NCBI GenBank assembly: GCA_015039365.1
Contig: WION01000113.1
Span: 1 to 64,000, forward strand
Length of the DNA stretch: 64,000 nucleotides
Reading direction: 5' to 3'
DNA from: Amanita rubescens
Taxonomy: Eukaryota; Basidiomycota; Agaricomycetes; Agaricales; Amanitaceae
Positions 37,985 through 50,135 of the stretch are shown one piece after another (position 1 is the stretch's first letter; the number at the start of each line of letters is the position of its first letter). The notes beneath the pieces were generated by a model. That model searched no databases, had not been told where the DNA came from, and saw only the letters and a program-made list of their open reading frames with translations. The position numbers and the translations under genes are program-made.

Positions 37985-38978
37985 TCATTCTGATAACTGC
38001 CATTCTACCATCGCCTTCCTAATCTCTTCCGTCATATACTCCATCGCTTGTGTCTTCCGACGGCCCGGTGCTGCCTCGATTTTTTTCGATGATGGTATCC
38101 GAGTTTCTACCTTGTCAAACTCTTCGCTCTCCATCTGGTGCCGGTCCAGCATTTCTTCCCAGATCGTGATGGTGTCTTTCTCCTTTGGGCTCCCATGGCG
38201 TATGCACCATTCGGTATCGAGTATGGCGAGGTGTGCGACGTCGTGCCATATGGCGTCAAATTGGTTGTAGTGGCTTCTTCGCCGGATGCCTTCTTGATTG
38301 AAACCGCTGCGCGTAGGCAAATACAATCGGTAAACGACGAGGAAAAATAAGTGGACTCACGCAGAGATGAACGTCTTATATGCTGGGTACATTGCAGGCG
38401 AAAGTGATCGTCGCTTGAACTCGATGACATTGATGGGATTTGAAGGCGCGGCTGAGAAGGAGGTTGATTGCACGCCTTGCGTAGCCTTTTGGTTGATGTC
38501 GGGGGTCGAGGGCGATCCCGGCGTTGAGTTCGCTTGTCTTGTATGGGAGGTCATCTCTGTTCTGGGGATATGTGAGATAGACGAAGCCTATGACGTCCAA
38601 GGACGTCAACGTGACTGAAATCAAACATATTAGCTGGTGATGATGTCAAATCAAATGGGTGTTGCGAACAAGATGTCTCCACTTCCTCTTGCTTTCCTAA
38701 AAGGGTACAAGCGCGTCAGGGTGATAAAACCGTAAGGATAAATTGGACTCGCCATTCTGGACTTGGTAATTCCTACTTTGGGTTGTCTTGATGATCAAGG
38801 AAAAGTCGCAAGCTTCGTTTGCAAACGTCAAAGCGTCCACGGCAAGATCGGACGCTTCCAAAGTGGCAAACTGGAGTTTTTCGTAAAGACCGACGAGGTA
38901 GTCATACTTGTCGTCGTCGAGGTCGCAGAGACCCCTTGAAAGTTGAATACGTTCAAAATTTCTCGTGATTGTTTTCAT
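37985..38978 (-). pseudogene. GNAT acetyltransferase paralogue, frameshifted
   Basis: Second copy of the 31 kb GNAT gene. ATG 38978; KYDYLVGLYEKLQFATLEAS parallels the first copy's KYYESLSALFEQLQLATYEAS. The acetyl-CoA region is RHQPKGYARRAINLLLSRAF then HQCHRVQATI. After that the expected continuation (MYPAYKTFISAGFNQEGIRR) lies in a different frame. About 13 nt separate the two blocks, where the intact copy has 21. No intron fits such a short distance. The 3' part (HDVAHLAILDTEWCIRHGSP) is again well preserved and stops at 37985. Either a young pseudogene or an assembly error. The N-terminal Pro-rich segment of the first copy is missing. Confidence 0.6.
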
Positions 38979-39327
38979 TGCGGAGTGGAGTGGGGTAAAT
39001 GGTTTGCGGCCTCGGCGGTTGATATATTGTGCCGTTAACCTGCGGAGAAGTATCGATGGGTCCAGCGCAGCATTAGAAGGGTGGTCTTATCGAGAACTAG
39101 CCGTTCTGAATGTCGATGCGCAGCATTGAATGAGAATCGAAGCTCATCTGTGGGTGGATTCAGTTATCTACTCAATCCGAATCGTCTCTGTTTATGACTG
39201 TTTCCTCGGTGCTATTCGCCGCCAGAGTTTCAGAAGCACACGGTATAATTCTTGCATGCAAGTTCATATATCATATTCGAAGAACAATGCGGATGGAGGT
39301 AATATGACATGGATGTATAATACGTGC
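38979..39327. other. intergenic
   Basis: 349 nt between the GNAT relic and the last exon of the eL42 gene. Nothing recognised. Confidence 0.4.
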
Positions 39328-39903
<576 letters not shown>

Positions 39904-40293
39904 GATGTGGACGCCGATGAGTTGTGTGTTGTGCGGGCGTGAGAGTTGTTGCTTCGGCGATTGCCGTTCAGCTGTACAGTTTTGTCATCAGAGTTTGTCC
40001 TCGTTTGTATCGAAAGTTACACTCTCGATAGCGGTGAAGCGGTGCCGGGGAACATGGCATGAAATACCGGTTTAATTCTACATACTTGTATAAATGTACT
40101 TTTGACTACTTATCCATTGGGATAAAGAGTCTACGGATTTGCTGTGTCGGAGTTTGATAACGGCGATCTTTTTATCAAGCGGCGCTAACCCCAAACGGGC
40201 TACAGGAGTGGTCGGGGTCTCTCTGACATTGTAATAAGAGTGGTGCGACATTTCTCTCTCGCAGCGACCGTCGTTCGCTGAACGCTCAGCGTT
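39904..40293. promoter_or_regulatory. divergent promoter eL42 / HMG-CoA reductase
   Basis: 390 nt between divergent start codons. No coding segment is visible. Pyrimidine-rich stretches lie upstream of the HMGR start. Contains the promoters of both genes. Confidence 0.5.
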
Positions 40294-43200
40294 ATGCGTG
40301 CCCTTTTCCGCCCTTTTGCCCTCCATGCCGCCTACACTCCTATAGAAACAATCGTCTTCTTCGCCATCGTTGGCACATTAGCCTATTTCTACGTCCTCGG
40401 TGCAGTCAAACACTCGGCTTTCCTCGACCCTCCATACTCTCAACCACCAATTCTTGAACCTACCCATGCTCTCTTTAAGCACGGAGAGTGGGTCTCTATC
40501 ACAAACAAGTCGTGGAATACAGCCAGAACCGAGCGACGCGCTACCGTGTTGGAGCTGCAACAACTCCTCATTTCCCTCGACTTCAAGGCAAAGGAGGTAT
40601 GAAGGTCTACACGTGTAGTTTAATGGATCGAAGCTGACTGCGCATCCTACAGCCTGTTCCGGACCCCGTCACATTTTTGACGACGCCTCTTTCCGACTCG
40701 ACTCAGAACTTTACTACGCATCTCACCCAATCTTTCTCCGCCCGGTCCGGAAGCACCTATTCTTCAATTTGCCATCATACTACGGCCCTCGCTGGTGCTC
40801 CGCAATGTTTTCTTCACAGCCAGGCCGGTGAACGAACCATTGTCAAGACATTAGCGTTTAATCCAGGGTCGCGCGCGGAGTTCGCTGCCGCATTGGAGGA
40901 CAATGCAAAAAATTTCTGCGACAATGCTGGCACTAAATTTGAGGTTGTGTCTGGAGGGGCAGACACCATCCCGATACGCGAAATGAAAAGCAGTAAATGG
41001 ATGGCACATGCCGCAAAGGCCCTGGTCATTCGCTTTTGGGATCTAGCCAAGGTACGGGCTGGCTCCACCTACGCAATTTCCTCTACAATTGTCTTACTCT
41101 ATTGTCTACAGAAGGCCGACTCTCTTGATATCCTGCTTATCCTAATGGGCTATCTGCTGATGCACATCACGTTTTGGTTGCTCATCAAGCGCTCTCGGAA
41201 ACTAGGATCAAGCTTCTCCCTTCCCATTGCCATTCTTGCTTCCGCTGTTCTCGCACTTCTGCTGGCGCTCCCGATTGCCATGTTCCTCCGTATACCCATT
41301 GAACCCGTTGCGTTAACTGAGGCACTGCCATTTTTGGTCTGTACAGTCGGCTTTGACAAGCCGCTCCGCCTAGCACGGGCGGTCTTTTCGCACCAGCACC
41401 TTCTGACACCCATGTCCGTCTCGGCCTCGGGCCTGTCAACCCCCGGCGGAAGCCAGGTCATGAAGCCAGCGTCAAAAATCATCACAGAGTCTTTGACATT
41501 GGTATACCCTCCTATTATTAGGGACTACATCTTGGAGATCGCCGTACTCGTCATCGGAGCAAACAGCAAAGTCGGCGGCCTAAAGGAAGTTTGCGCTTTT
41601 GCTGCATTGTTGCTTGCCGTCGATTGTTTCCTTCTTTGTAGCTTCCTTGCGGCTATTCTTGGAGTGATGATTGAGGTTCGTTCCTGTCTTTTTGTCTTTG
41701 GTGGCAGTGCAATCACGAGACTCATCATCCCATCTCAGGTTCGCCGTATTAAGAATGTCCGGTCCTTGACGCAATCTCGCACGCCGACCATATCGCCCGC
41801 ATCAGGACGTCCTAGCGCCCTCGCTAGATCATCGGCGACAAATTTAGCAGCCCTCGCACAGGCTGCGGAAGTTCGACCCAAAACCTTGACTCACAGACTA
41901 TCCAGTGCACTCCTCGGTGTTAAAGGGGAGGCGCTGCCTTCGCACGGAAAAACAGCCTCCAAGGACAAGGTCACTAAGCAGGAAAATCCTGTTGCACGTT
42001 TGAAGCTACTCCTGGTACGCATTTATCTACCTGGGTCAACGCCGATGACTGATGGCATCTTAGATTGCATCATTTACCGTACTTCATATCCTGAATTTCA
42101 TTACACCACTTACCCAAGCCCCACATACCGATAATCGTAGCGCTGTCACTCGTAAGGTCGACATCACATCACCGCCTCTCCGTGCTGCTCTGTTTTCCCT
42201 TGCCACGACCGAGGCCACGTTGTCCGCCGAGGGCTCCGTCGTACCCAAGGATATTTTTGTCAAGGTCTCTCCTCCTATCTACGTTCGCGTCGTTCCTCCC
42301 TCTATCGTGTTCGTGAACGCTGCAACTACTTCTCCGAGACAGACACATCGCCAACACCGTTTGAAAGCAGCGGAGGCCAGGTTCAAGCGCCCTTCAGAGA
42401 TCATCGAAGATTTCATGTCTTCCTGGACGACACTTGTTGGCGATCCCATTTTGAGCAAATGGATCGTGGTGATGTTGGCCCTGAGTATCAGTTTGAACGG
42501 ATACCTCCTCAAGGGTCTTGCAGCTGGTCTGGGGTTCAACGGCGCGTTTGATGGGTTCCCAAAGAAGGGCGGGGTACGATTCGAAGGCGATGCCAATGAG
42601 GCTGATGTAGAGGACAAGGACAAGGCAGCACAGGGACAGCAGCATTATACCACAGACGTGGTGTTGGCCGCACCGCCTGTCAAGGCGACCAGAACCCAGA
42701 CTGCCACGGCCGTCGTGGAGAAGAAACGATCTGCGTTCCTCAGTCCTAAAGCTACTATTACTTCCACGTTCACGCTAGAGGATGTCGACCGCAAGCTGAA
42801 GGCACAACTAGCTTTGGCACCCGCGTCTCCCCCACTTCTCACACCATCATCTTCCCAAGGTAGCGAAGACACCGGCCCCCTGCAAGAAGCCCCCGTACGT
42901 ACATTGGCGGAGTGCGTAGATGTGTTTGAGAACGGGCCAAGACCGGTTAGCGAGAGCTTGGCGTTGTTGAACGACGAGGAAGTCATTCTGTTGACGCAGA
43001 CGGGCAAGATTGCTCCCTACGCCCTAGAAAAAATTATGGGACCCAATGCACTGGAGAGGGCTGTGAAGATTCGCAGGGCAATCATCTGTGAGTACGCGTT
43101 TTCGCTTGTATGTGTGATTTGCTGACAACGCGACAAGCTCGGGCCTCGTTGACAAAGACACTAGAAGCTTCCGACGTCCCATTCACTAGCTACGACTACT

Positions 43201-44446
43201 CTAGAGTGATCGGCGCCTGCTGCGAGAACGTCGTTGGATACATTCCTCTTCCTCTTGGTATTGCTGGTCCGCTCAAGATTGATGGCACCATGTACCCCAT
43301 TCCTATGGCCACAGCTGAAGGCACGCTAGTTGCGTCTACTTCTCGAGGATGCAAGGCATTGAATGCAGGAGGTGGCGTGACGACGGTGTTGACGCAGGAC
43401 GGTATGACGCGTGGCCCAGCAATCGATTTTCCGTCTATCACCGGAGCAGCTGAGGCCAAGGCCTGGATCGCTTCCGAGGAAGGATATGCCATCATGAAGC
43501 AGGCATTCGAGAGCACGTCTCGGTTTGCAAAACTAAGGTGCCTCAAGACGGCCATGGCAGGTCGGACGCTATTTGTTCGGTTTGCGACGGCTACTGGGGA
43601 TGCGATGGGTATGAACATGATCTCGAAAGGGACAGAAAAGGCGCTGGAGGTGATGGGCAAGCAGTTCCCTGATATGGTTGTGCTTGCTCTTTCGGGCAAC
43701 TATTGCACCGACAAAAAGCCTGCTGCCATTAACTGGATAGAGGGTAGAGGGAAGAGTATCGTTGCGGAGGCTGTGATCCCCGGCAAGATTGTCCAGACGG
43801 TGTTGAAGACGACGGTGGAGGCGTTATGTAATCTGAACGTGAAGAAAAACCTAATTGGAAGCGCGATGGCGGGTTCGGTAGGAGGGTTCAACGCGCATGC
43901 GGCGAACATCTTGACTGCAGTGTTTTTGGCAACGGGTCAGGACCCAGCGCAGAATGTGGAAAGTTCGAACTGTATAACGTTAATGGAGCCGTAAGTGATC
44001 ATCTTGATTTTCCTTGACCAATCGTTCATCTGAATTATTTAAACAGGACTAACAACGGCCAAGATCTTCTAATGTCTGTATCTATGCCTTCAATCGAAGT
44101 CGGTACCGTCGGCGGCGGAACCATTCTAGCACCTCAAGGCTCCGTTCTAGATATGCTCGGAATCAAAGGGCCCCACCCCTGTAATCCAGGAGCAAATGCT
44201 CAGCGGTTGGCGCGGATCATCGCCGCGGCCGTTATGGCGGGCGAGCTGTCGCTGATGAGCGCGTTGGCAGCAGGACACCTCGTCAGAGCCCATCTGGCAC
44301 ATAACAGGAGCCAGGTCAATACCCCTGTGGCATCGCGGCCGACGACGCCTGGCCCTCGCAGCGCGGGTACAGAATTGGCGAGCATACAGGCACAAGTGGC
44401 CGCTGCTGTTGGCGTCGCACCACCCTCAGATGACGGCAAGCAATAA
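40294..44446 (+). CDS. HMG1: 3-hydroxy-3-methylglutaryl-CoA reductase
   Basis: ER-membrane, NADPH-dependent, rate-limiting enzyme of the mevalonate pathway to ergosterol and terpenoids. ATG 40294 starts [20 protein letters not shown], a first membrane span. Spans at 41,100-41,700 form the sterol-sensing region ([60 protein letters not shown]). The catalytic domain is complete: [86 protein letters not shown] and [14 protein letters not shown]. The catalytic His is in [18 protein letters not shown]. Introns are at about 40600, 41050, 41672-41740, 42015-42150, 43088-43138 and 43993-44047. A Ser/Pro-rich linker precedes the catalytic part. Stop 44446. Confidence 0.95.
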
Positions 44447-44904
44447 AGAGGGTGTGTCCTCCTTTTCCATTCTCGTTTTTTGCCCACCTATTTTTTATTT
44501 TTTTTTAAAAAACACTTTCATTGCTTGATCTCCATGTAGCGTATACCCTTCTCGTCGTTAATTGCGCTCGGATTCTGTTTTGGAATTTGGAATGCCTGCT
44601 ACCGTGCTTTGATATACAACTTACCCTTATTCTTTTTTTGTTTATTGCGTAACGTAATTGGCGCTTTGTTACTGTACTTTATCTAGCACTATTGGCACAT
44701 TGCATTTGGCACACACTGCATTACTCTTATATATACATACTACATAGCATGTTGCATGTTATACTCGAAAATAAAAACATTTCATTGGTCAATTGATGAT
44801 GTGAAGGCTGTATACAACTTTTGCATCACATACAAGTTTGTGCACTGGGTCATGGTATTTACAATTTTAACTGAAGACAGATAGTGTGAAGCTGTACACT
44901 AAAA
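44447..44904. other. HMGR 3' flank, AT-rich
   Basis: AT-rich sequence with a T-rich run at about 44490-44510, presumably the HMGR 3' UTR and polyadenylation region. From about 44733 it contains the downstream copy of a repeat described separately. CpG becomes almost absent from about 44770 onward. Confidence 0.5.
44733..44797. repeat. direct repeat, copy A (3' flank of TPR fragment)
   Basis: Shares most bases with 45667-45730: both contain ATACATACTACATAGCATG, then TACTCGAAAATAAAAAC and TTTCAT followed by a CAATT-type end. It marks the downstream edge of a partial tandem duplication of the STAND/TPR gene. Confidence 0.8.
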
Positions 44905-45660
44905 TCATAGAAAGGAATCTGCCTTCCCTGATTTTTGTATGTATATTAATACCAGATTGTGCATGGTGCAGAGAGTATCTGGATGGTCTGATCCAAGCTT
45001 TGCTTTTATTGCATTCATCACCTTAACCTGGAGCTTCTCTGCTTCATCCCACCTTCCCTGATTCTGGTATGTTGATGCCAGATTGTCCATGGTGGAGAGA
45101 GTATATGGATGGTCTGATCCATGCTTTGCTTTTGTTGCATGAGTCATCACCTCCACATTCAGCTTCTTTGCCTCATTCTGACACCTTCCCTGATTCATGT
45201 ATGTTGCTGCCAGATTGCACTGGTGCATGGTGGTAAGAGTATCTGGGTGATCCAGTCCAAGCTTTGCTATTGTTGCATTCACCACCTCCACCTCAGCTTC
45301 TCTGCCTCATCCCACCTTCCCTGATTCCAGCATGTTGATGCCAGACTGGTCATGGTGTGGAAGATATCTGAATGATCTAATCCAAACTTTGCTCTTCTTG
45401 CATTCATCACCTTCACCGGCAGCTTCTCTGCATCACCCCACCTTCCCTGATTCAGGTATATTAATGCCAAATTGTGCAAGATGGTGAGAGTGTCTGGGTG
45501 TTCTAATCCAAGATTTGTCTTTCTCTATTCAGCCACAGCAAGTAACAGCTTCTCTTCCTCATTCCAGCTACCAATGCAATGAAAAACAAGTTCAAATCTG
45601 GCATATTCATCATCATAGTACCTTTTTTCCAACTGTAAATACAATCCACATGATATACTA
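44905..45660 (-). pseudogene. partial duplicate of the TPR gene (kinesin-light-chain-type repeats)
   Basis: Broken copy of the C-terminal part of the neighbouring STAND gene. Reading down the minus strand: KRYYDDEYARFELVFHCIGS then WNEEEKLLLAVAE, a stop, then TPR units in shifting frames (LALIYLNQGRWGDAEKLPVK, TYWNQGRWDEAEKL-type, LASTYQNQGRWDEAEKLQVK, LGSDHPDTLCTMHNLVLIYI). At least two frame changes and one stop interrupt it. There is no NB-ARC part. Like its parent it is almost free of CpG. Confidence 0.75.
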
Positions 45661-45666
45661 GCCCTA

Positions 45667-45730
45667 ATACATACTACATAGCATGTCACATGTTGTACTC
45701 GAAAATAAAAACTTTTCATCAATTAATTGA
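45667..45730. repeat. direct repeat, copy B (3' flank of STAND gene)
   Basis: Counterpart of the 44733-44797 copy. It lies between the STAND stop (45808) and the TPR fragment, as expected if one unit of gene 3' end plus flank was duplicated in tandem. Confidence 0.8.
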
Positions 45731-45807
45731 CATGAAGGGTGCACAAGTTGAAAACTCTTGTATGATATGCTGATGCTGTCCAGAATGCAGCAAAACATCA
45801 CAGCCAA

Positions 45808-48540
45808 TTATTCAAGGCTATTATCACTTTGCCTCCTAACACATTTATCAAGTTGCCATTCATAATAAACTGTAGTGGGATGTTGAGTTCCCATAACAGT
45901 TTGCATGGTTTCTACAGCCTGAGACAGCAAAAATTCTGCTTCACCCAACCTTCCCTGGCTTCTATATGTCAAAGCCAAGCTGGCCATTGTCTTCAAAGTG
46001 TCTGGATGATTTGTTCCAAGCTTTGCTTTTTTTGCATTCATCACCTCCAGCTGCAGTTTCTCTGCCTCATCCCACATTCCCTGATCCTGGTATGTTAATG
46101 CCAAACCATGCATGGTTTTGAGAGTATCTGGGTGGTCTGATCCAAGCTTTGCTTTCCTTGCATTCATCACCTCCACATGCAGCTTCTCTGCCTCATGCAA
46201 CCTTCCCTGATTCTGGTATGTTAATGCCAAACAATGCTTGGTGTTGAGAGTATTTAGGTTGTCTGATCCAAGCTTTGATTTTCTTGCATTCATCACCTCC
46301 AGCTGGAGTTTCTCTGCCTCATCCCACATTCCCTGATCCTGGTATGTTAATGCCAAATTATGCATGGTTTTGAGAGTGTCTGGGTGATCTGCCAATATAA
46401 GCTTTGCTTTTCTTGCATTTATCACCTCCACCTGAAGCTTCTCTGCCTCATCCCACCTTCCCTGATCCTGGTATGTTAATGCCAAATAGTGCATGGTGGT
46501 GAGTGTATTTGGGTGGTCTGATCCAAGCTTTTCTTTTCTTGCATTCATCACCTCCACCTGCAACTTCTCTGCCTCATCCCACCTTCCCTGATTCCAGTAT
46601 GTTGATGCCAAATTGTCCATGGTGGTGAGAGTATCTGGATGGTTTGATCCAAGCTTTGCTTTTCTTGTGTTCATTACCTCCACCTGCAGCTTCTCTGCCT
46701 CATCCCATCTTCCCTGGTTCCGGTATGCTACTGCCACATTGTGCATGGTGGTGAGAGTTCCTGGGTGGTCTAGTCCAAGAGTTGTCTTCTGCTCTTCAAT
46801 TGCAACAAGTAACAGCTTCTCTTCCTCATTCCAACTACCAATGTGATAAAAAACAAGTGCAAATCTGGCATATTCATCATCATAGTACCTGCTTCCCAGC
46901 TCTAAATTTAATCCATGTGAAGTATTTGCCCTAATGTGTGGTGCAAGAAGCTTGCAGAATGTATAGTTATCAATTTCCCAATCAAGGGCTACTGAACAGG
47001 ATAACAGTGCTCTTACTCTGTGATATTCATCACTTATCTCTCTCTTGGGTATGATGTGTCTGCTCCACTCATTTACTAACGGATGCATGGAGTATAGATG
47101 ATCAATGACCTTGATCAAAGAAAATGATAATAGAATTTTGATTCCATCCAGGAACTGCATTCTGTCCCACTCTCCTTTGTTCACAAGCAACATCTGATCA
47201 TCTAACAGTGTCACTGACAATGGTAAATTCAACTGTGCCTCCTGTACAAGATCTCTCTTTATATAATTTTCTGCTGCATTTTTGAATAATTCCTCAGGTA
47301 TATTCTCATGATTTAAAAAGGCAAAGATTCTTAGTAACCTCATTGCACATTGTGCTGCTTGAGCCTCTTCCCCAGTTCCTTTTCCAGCCATGCCCTCAAT
47401 CTGTTCTATTGAGATGTCCCATGTTCCATATGTAGATGTTCCATAACCAGATGCTCCCTTGAATCCTTTACTTGACATTAACTGATGCCTGTATTTTTTT
47501 ATTAGCTCAAGATAGCTACCAATGCTACAGCCACAGTTTTGCATGTATGCTCCAGCTTGATCAACAGCAAGTGGTATTCCACCCAATTCTGATATCACAT
47601 TTTTGGCCATATTTGTTATATGGTCAGATGTGCCATCAAGCATAGCTGACTTCAATAACAACTGAACAGCCTCATCATCTCCCATGTCAAGAACATTCAC
47701 TGAGTCCAATGCCAGCCTTTGCAATCCCACATTCCTACTTGTAATCAAGATATTGCCTCCATTCCCTGGTGGAAGGAACTTTTCAACCACTGAATAATGC
47801 CCATCTGCACTATCATATACCATGAGCCATCTAGATTTCTGAGCAATCCATTTGAGAGCAGATTGAGAAGATTTTGTTGCCTCTTTTGGTGCATTGTTAG
47901 CCAGAGCTATCTGCATTAGTCCAACTTCAATAATAGCATCTGAAGAACTATGAAGCCAAAATATCTCAGAAAACCTGAGACAAGTTGTTCACCTTAAATG
48001 AGTATTATACCATAATTCACATACTCACAAATCAAAATTTTGTTCAATGAATTTCAAGCATATCTGAGTTTTTCCAATACCTCCCATACCATGCAACAGG
48101 AATGACTTCCTTTGGCCTTCCACCTGGGAGCTGAAATGGTCCTTCAATCTTTGCAAGTATTTAACTCTGCCTGTGAAGAATGTACTAGAATGTTTCAGGG
48201 GTGCTAGAGGAGGTAAAGTTGTCTCAGGAGGAGTGAGGTTAAGGTTGATGAAGTTGTTTGTTATCTATGGGTTAGGGTTATTGGTATGTTGTAGACAATG
48301 CTTAAACACAATAACCTCTGTAAATTGAGCATCTTTCATAAGGATGTTGTGTACCCCAGGAAAAAAATGGTTTGTAGCCTCTTGAGGGTTACAGTCCATC
48401 ATACCAGTTACAGTGCAACTAGAAAGGGATAAGGGTATTATAGAGGTGTTGTGGAGGTTAAGATGAAGCTTACCTGATAGTAGTGTTTTGAATTGGTCGA
48501 GAACTTGAATGATCTCGTTAAGTGGGTGGACAGTCATCAT
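45808..48540 (-). CDS. NB-ARC/TPR STAND (NLR-like) protein
   Basis: Fungal NLR-like STAND ATPase; relatives take part in non-self recognition and programmed cell death, but its own role is unknown. Candidate start MMTVHPLNEIIQVLDQF at 48540. The exon FFPGVHNILMKDAQFTEV resembles the short segment before the NTPase in agaric STAND proteins. NB-ARC: TFFTGRVKYLQRLKDHF, Walker A LHGMGGIGKTQICLKFIEQN, an intron (GTGAGT...CTCAG at about 48029-47976), Walker B WLMVYDSADG, ILITSRN and GGIPLAVDQAGAYMQ. The C-terminus has seven kinesin-light-chain TPR units of 42-43 residues (e.g. HPDTLTTMDNLASTYWNQGR, WDEAEKLQVEVMNARK). An in-frame TAG at about 48267 lies before the NB-ARC part, probably the AG of a short intron. 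CpG is nearly absent from this gene except in its first exon. Confidence 0.8.
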
Positions 48541-50135
48541 AGTAGGAAGCGATGTCGGGTTGAAATGACTAACCTGGCGAAGCCACGAAGGGAGGACTGA
48601 TGGAACTTGTAGCAGGTGAGTACTAGCAGAGGAAGTGACGGAGAGCGAGGAGAGGTTGACGCAGAGTTGACTTTCAGCTTGGTGGCAGAAACATTCTACA
48701 CTGTGCGTTTCTGAATCGGATCGATTTCAAAGTTGGCTGGGGTTATTTGGCCCTTTCAATAGTTTGGCTCGGGAGTTACCGGCGTGAACGTGTCAGTTGT
48801 GGGCCACTGCTTCGCGTGGCAGGGTCCAAGGCCAGCCTGCGCTATCGGTCATATAGCAGCTCAGGCATTGGTCATAGGAGGCGAGGGCGAACGACAACGA
48901 TATTGTTGGCCAATCTCGCGTGACCGTCGCGCTGGCTGCTGTCCGACCTCGTGTATCGCCGCTGCTTAAGCAGTACTAGATGTCCCGTCCTTTTAGCCGA
49001 CGTCGGCCAATAGAAGTCACACTGATGGAAGACTGGAAGGCTTCAGAGAGCGAGTCTGCGAGTAACATCAACAAGGCTGACCAATGTCTCGATGTCGTGG
49101 TGAGTTCCGAGTCGTGCCTTAGCTATACTAGTTCCCAACAACCGCCTACTATCGACTGCCACACAGCGCTTAGTGTCCGACTCCGAAGCAGTACTTTATT
49201 GTCATCTATGCTCTATTAGTATGTGCTTACCGCTCAAGGCCGCAGCACCGTCCTGCTGCATTGCATATTGAGCGATTAGGGCGGTCCACTGCATATCTTT
49301 ACCGTTATCAATGGTCCGTCCGAAACAAACTCAAGCGTTATTGACATTTTATTGAAGTAATATTTTTTATGAAGGTCCTATATCACGCCCTCGGTAACAA
49401 CGTCGGACCAGAAAAATAAAAATGGACATACCACGCACGGCGCAAACGAACTCTTCTAGCTCCGCACTTGTAAAACAAGAAAGGGGAGGTATAGTTATTT
49501 TCGCCTCTGATGCTTCCGAAGTGCGGTGCAAATTCCGCTTGATCACTTTTGACGCCCTTGCAGGTATCGGAACCTAGACGGCGCCGAACAATATAGAGCG
49601 CATGTAATCTAGAATGAATTGTGTGTCTCAGGCCTAGCATCTGACCTCGTCATGCTAAATAAGCGATTCAGCTGCCAGTGCAGGGTATTCATCGATCCAC
49701 TCAATTCTGATTAGAATACTGAACAAACTCTCGCAAGATTCTAATCAATTCACCATTGAAATGTGTCGAGCAGTACAAACGTCATAGTCATGTTCTTCCA
49801 ACACCAACTGCCCTGAGATGGCGTGCAGGATTCATCACAACGCAACACATGGACCTCAACTGAAAAAGCCATCAAGTTACTTAGTATATGTGAGTGTCGA
49901 AATGCGACCTGATCGCTCATGCGGTTTACGTTGAGTACTTAAGGTTACCCGAATAATCAATGTCGTACGTTTTACATCCTCCTGGATTCGCGCGCGCAGG
50001 GACAGCCGGACAGGATAACGTTAGCAGAGACTCTGGTTTGAGCCACATATTACTAAGACAGCTCAATCCTGGCATTTATAAATGCCTTCGCCGAGTGGCT
50101 CGTTGCGTTATCGATCACCTCGAGCCTCCCCAGCC
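48541..50135. other. intergenic
   Basis: CpG-normal sequence. The frame of the STAND first exon stays open on the minus strand to about 48727 without an ATG (possible 5' UTR or an upstream exon; includes LLQVPSVLPSWLRQ). Beyond that, no gene or RNA is recognised up to the monooxygenase start. Confidence 0.45.

Noticed and set aside
43196..43699. Antisense open frame of 167 codons
   Set aside because: Shadow of the HMG-CoA reductase catalytic domain, whose conserved motifs lie on the plus strand.
45900..46790. Regular 126-nt tandem pattern that could be read as a satellite or CRISPR-like array
   Set aside because: The period equals one 42-residue TPR unit in an open reading frame; no spacers; eukaryotic context.
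48278..48292. Telomere-like GGGTTAGGGTTA
   Set aside because: Only two imperfect units inside a likely intron of the STAND gene; too short to be a telomeric tract.
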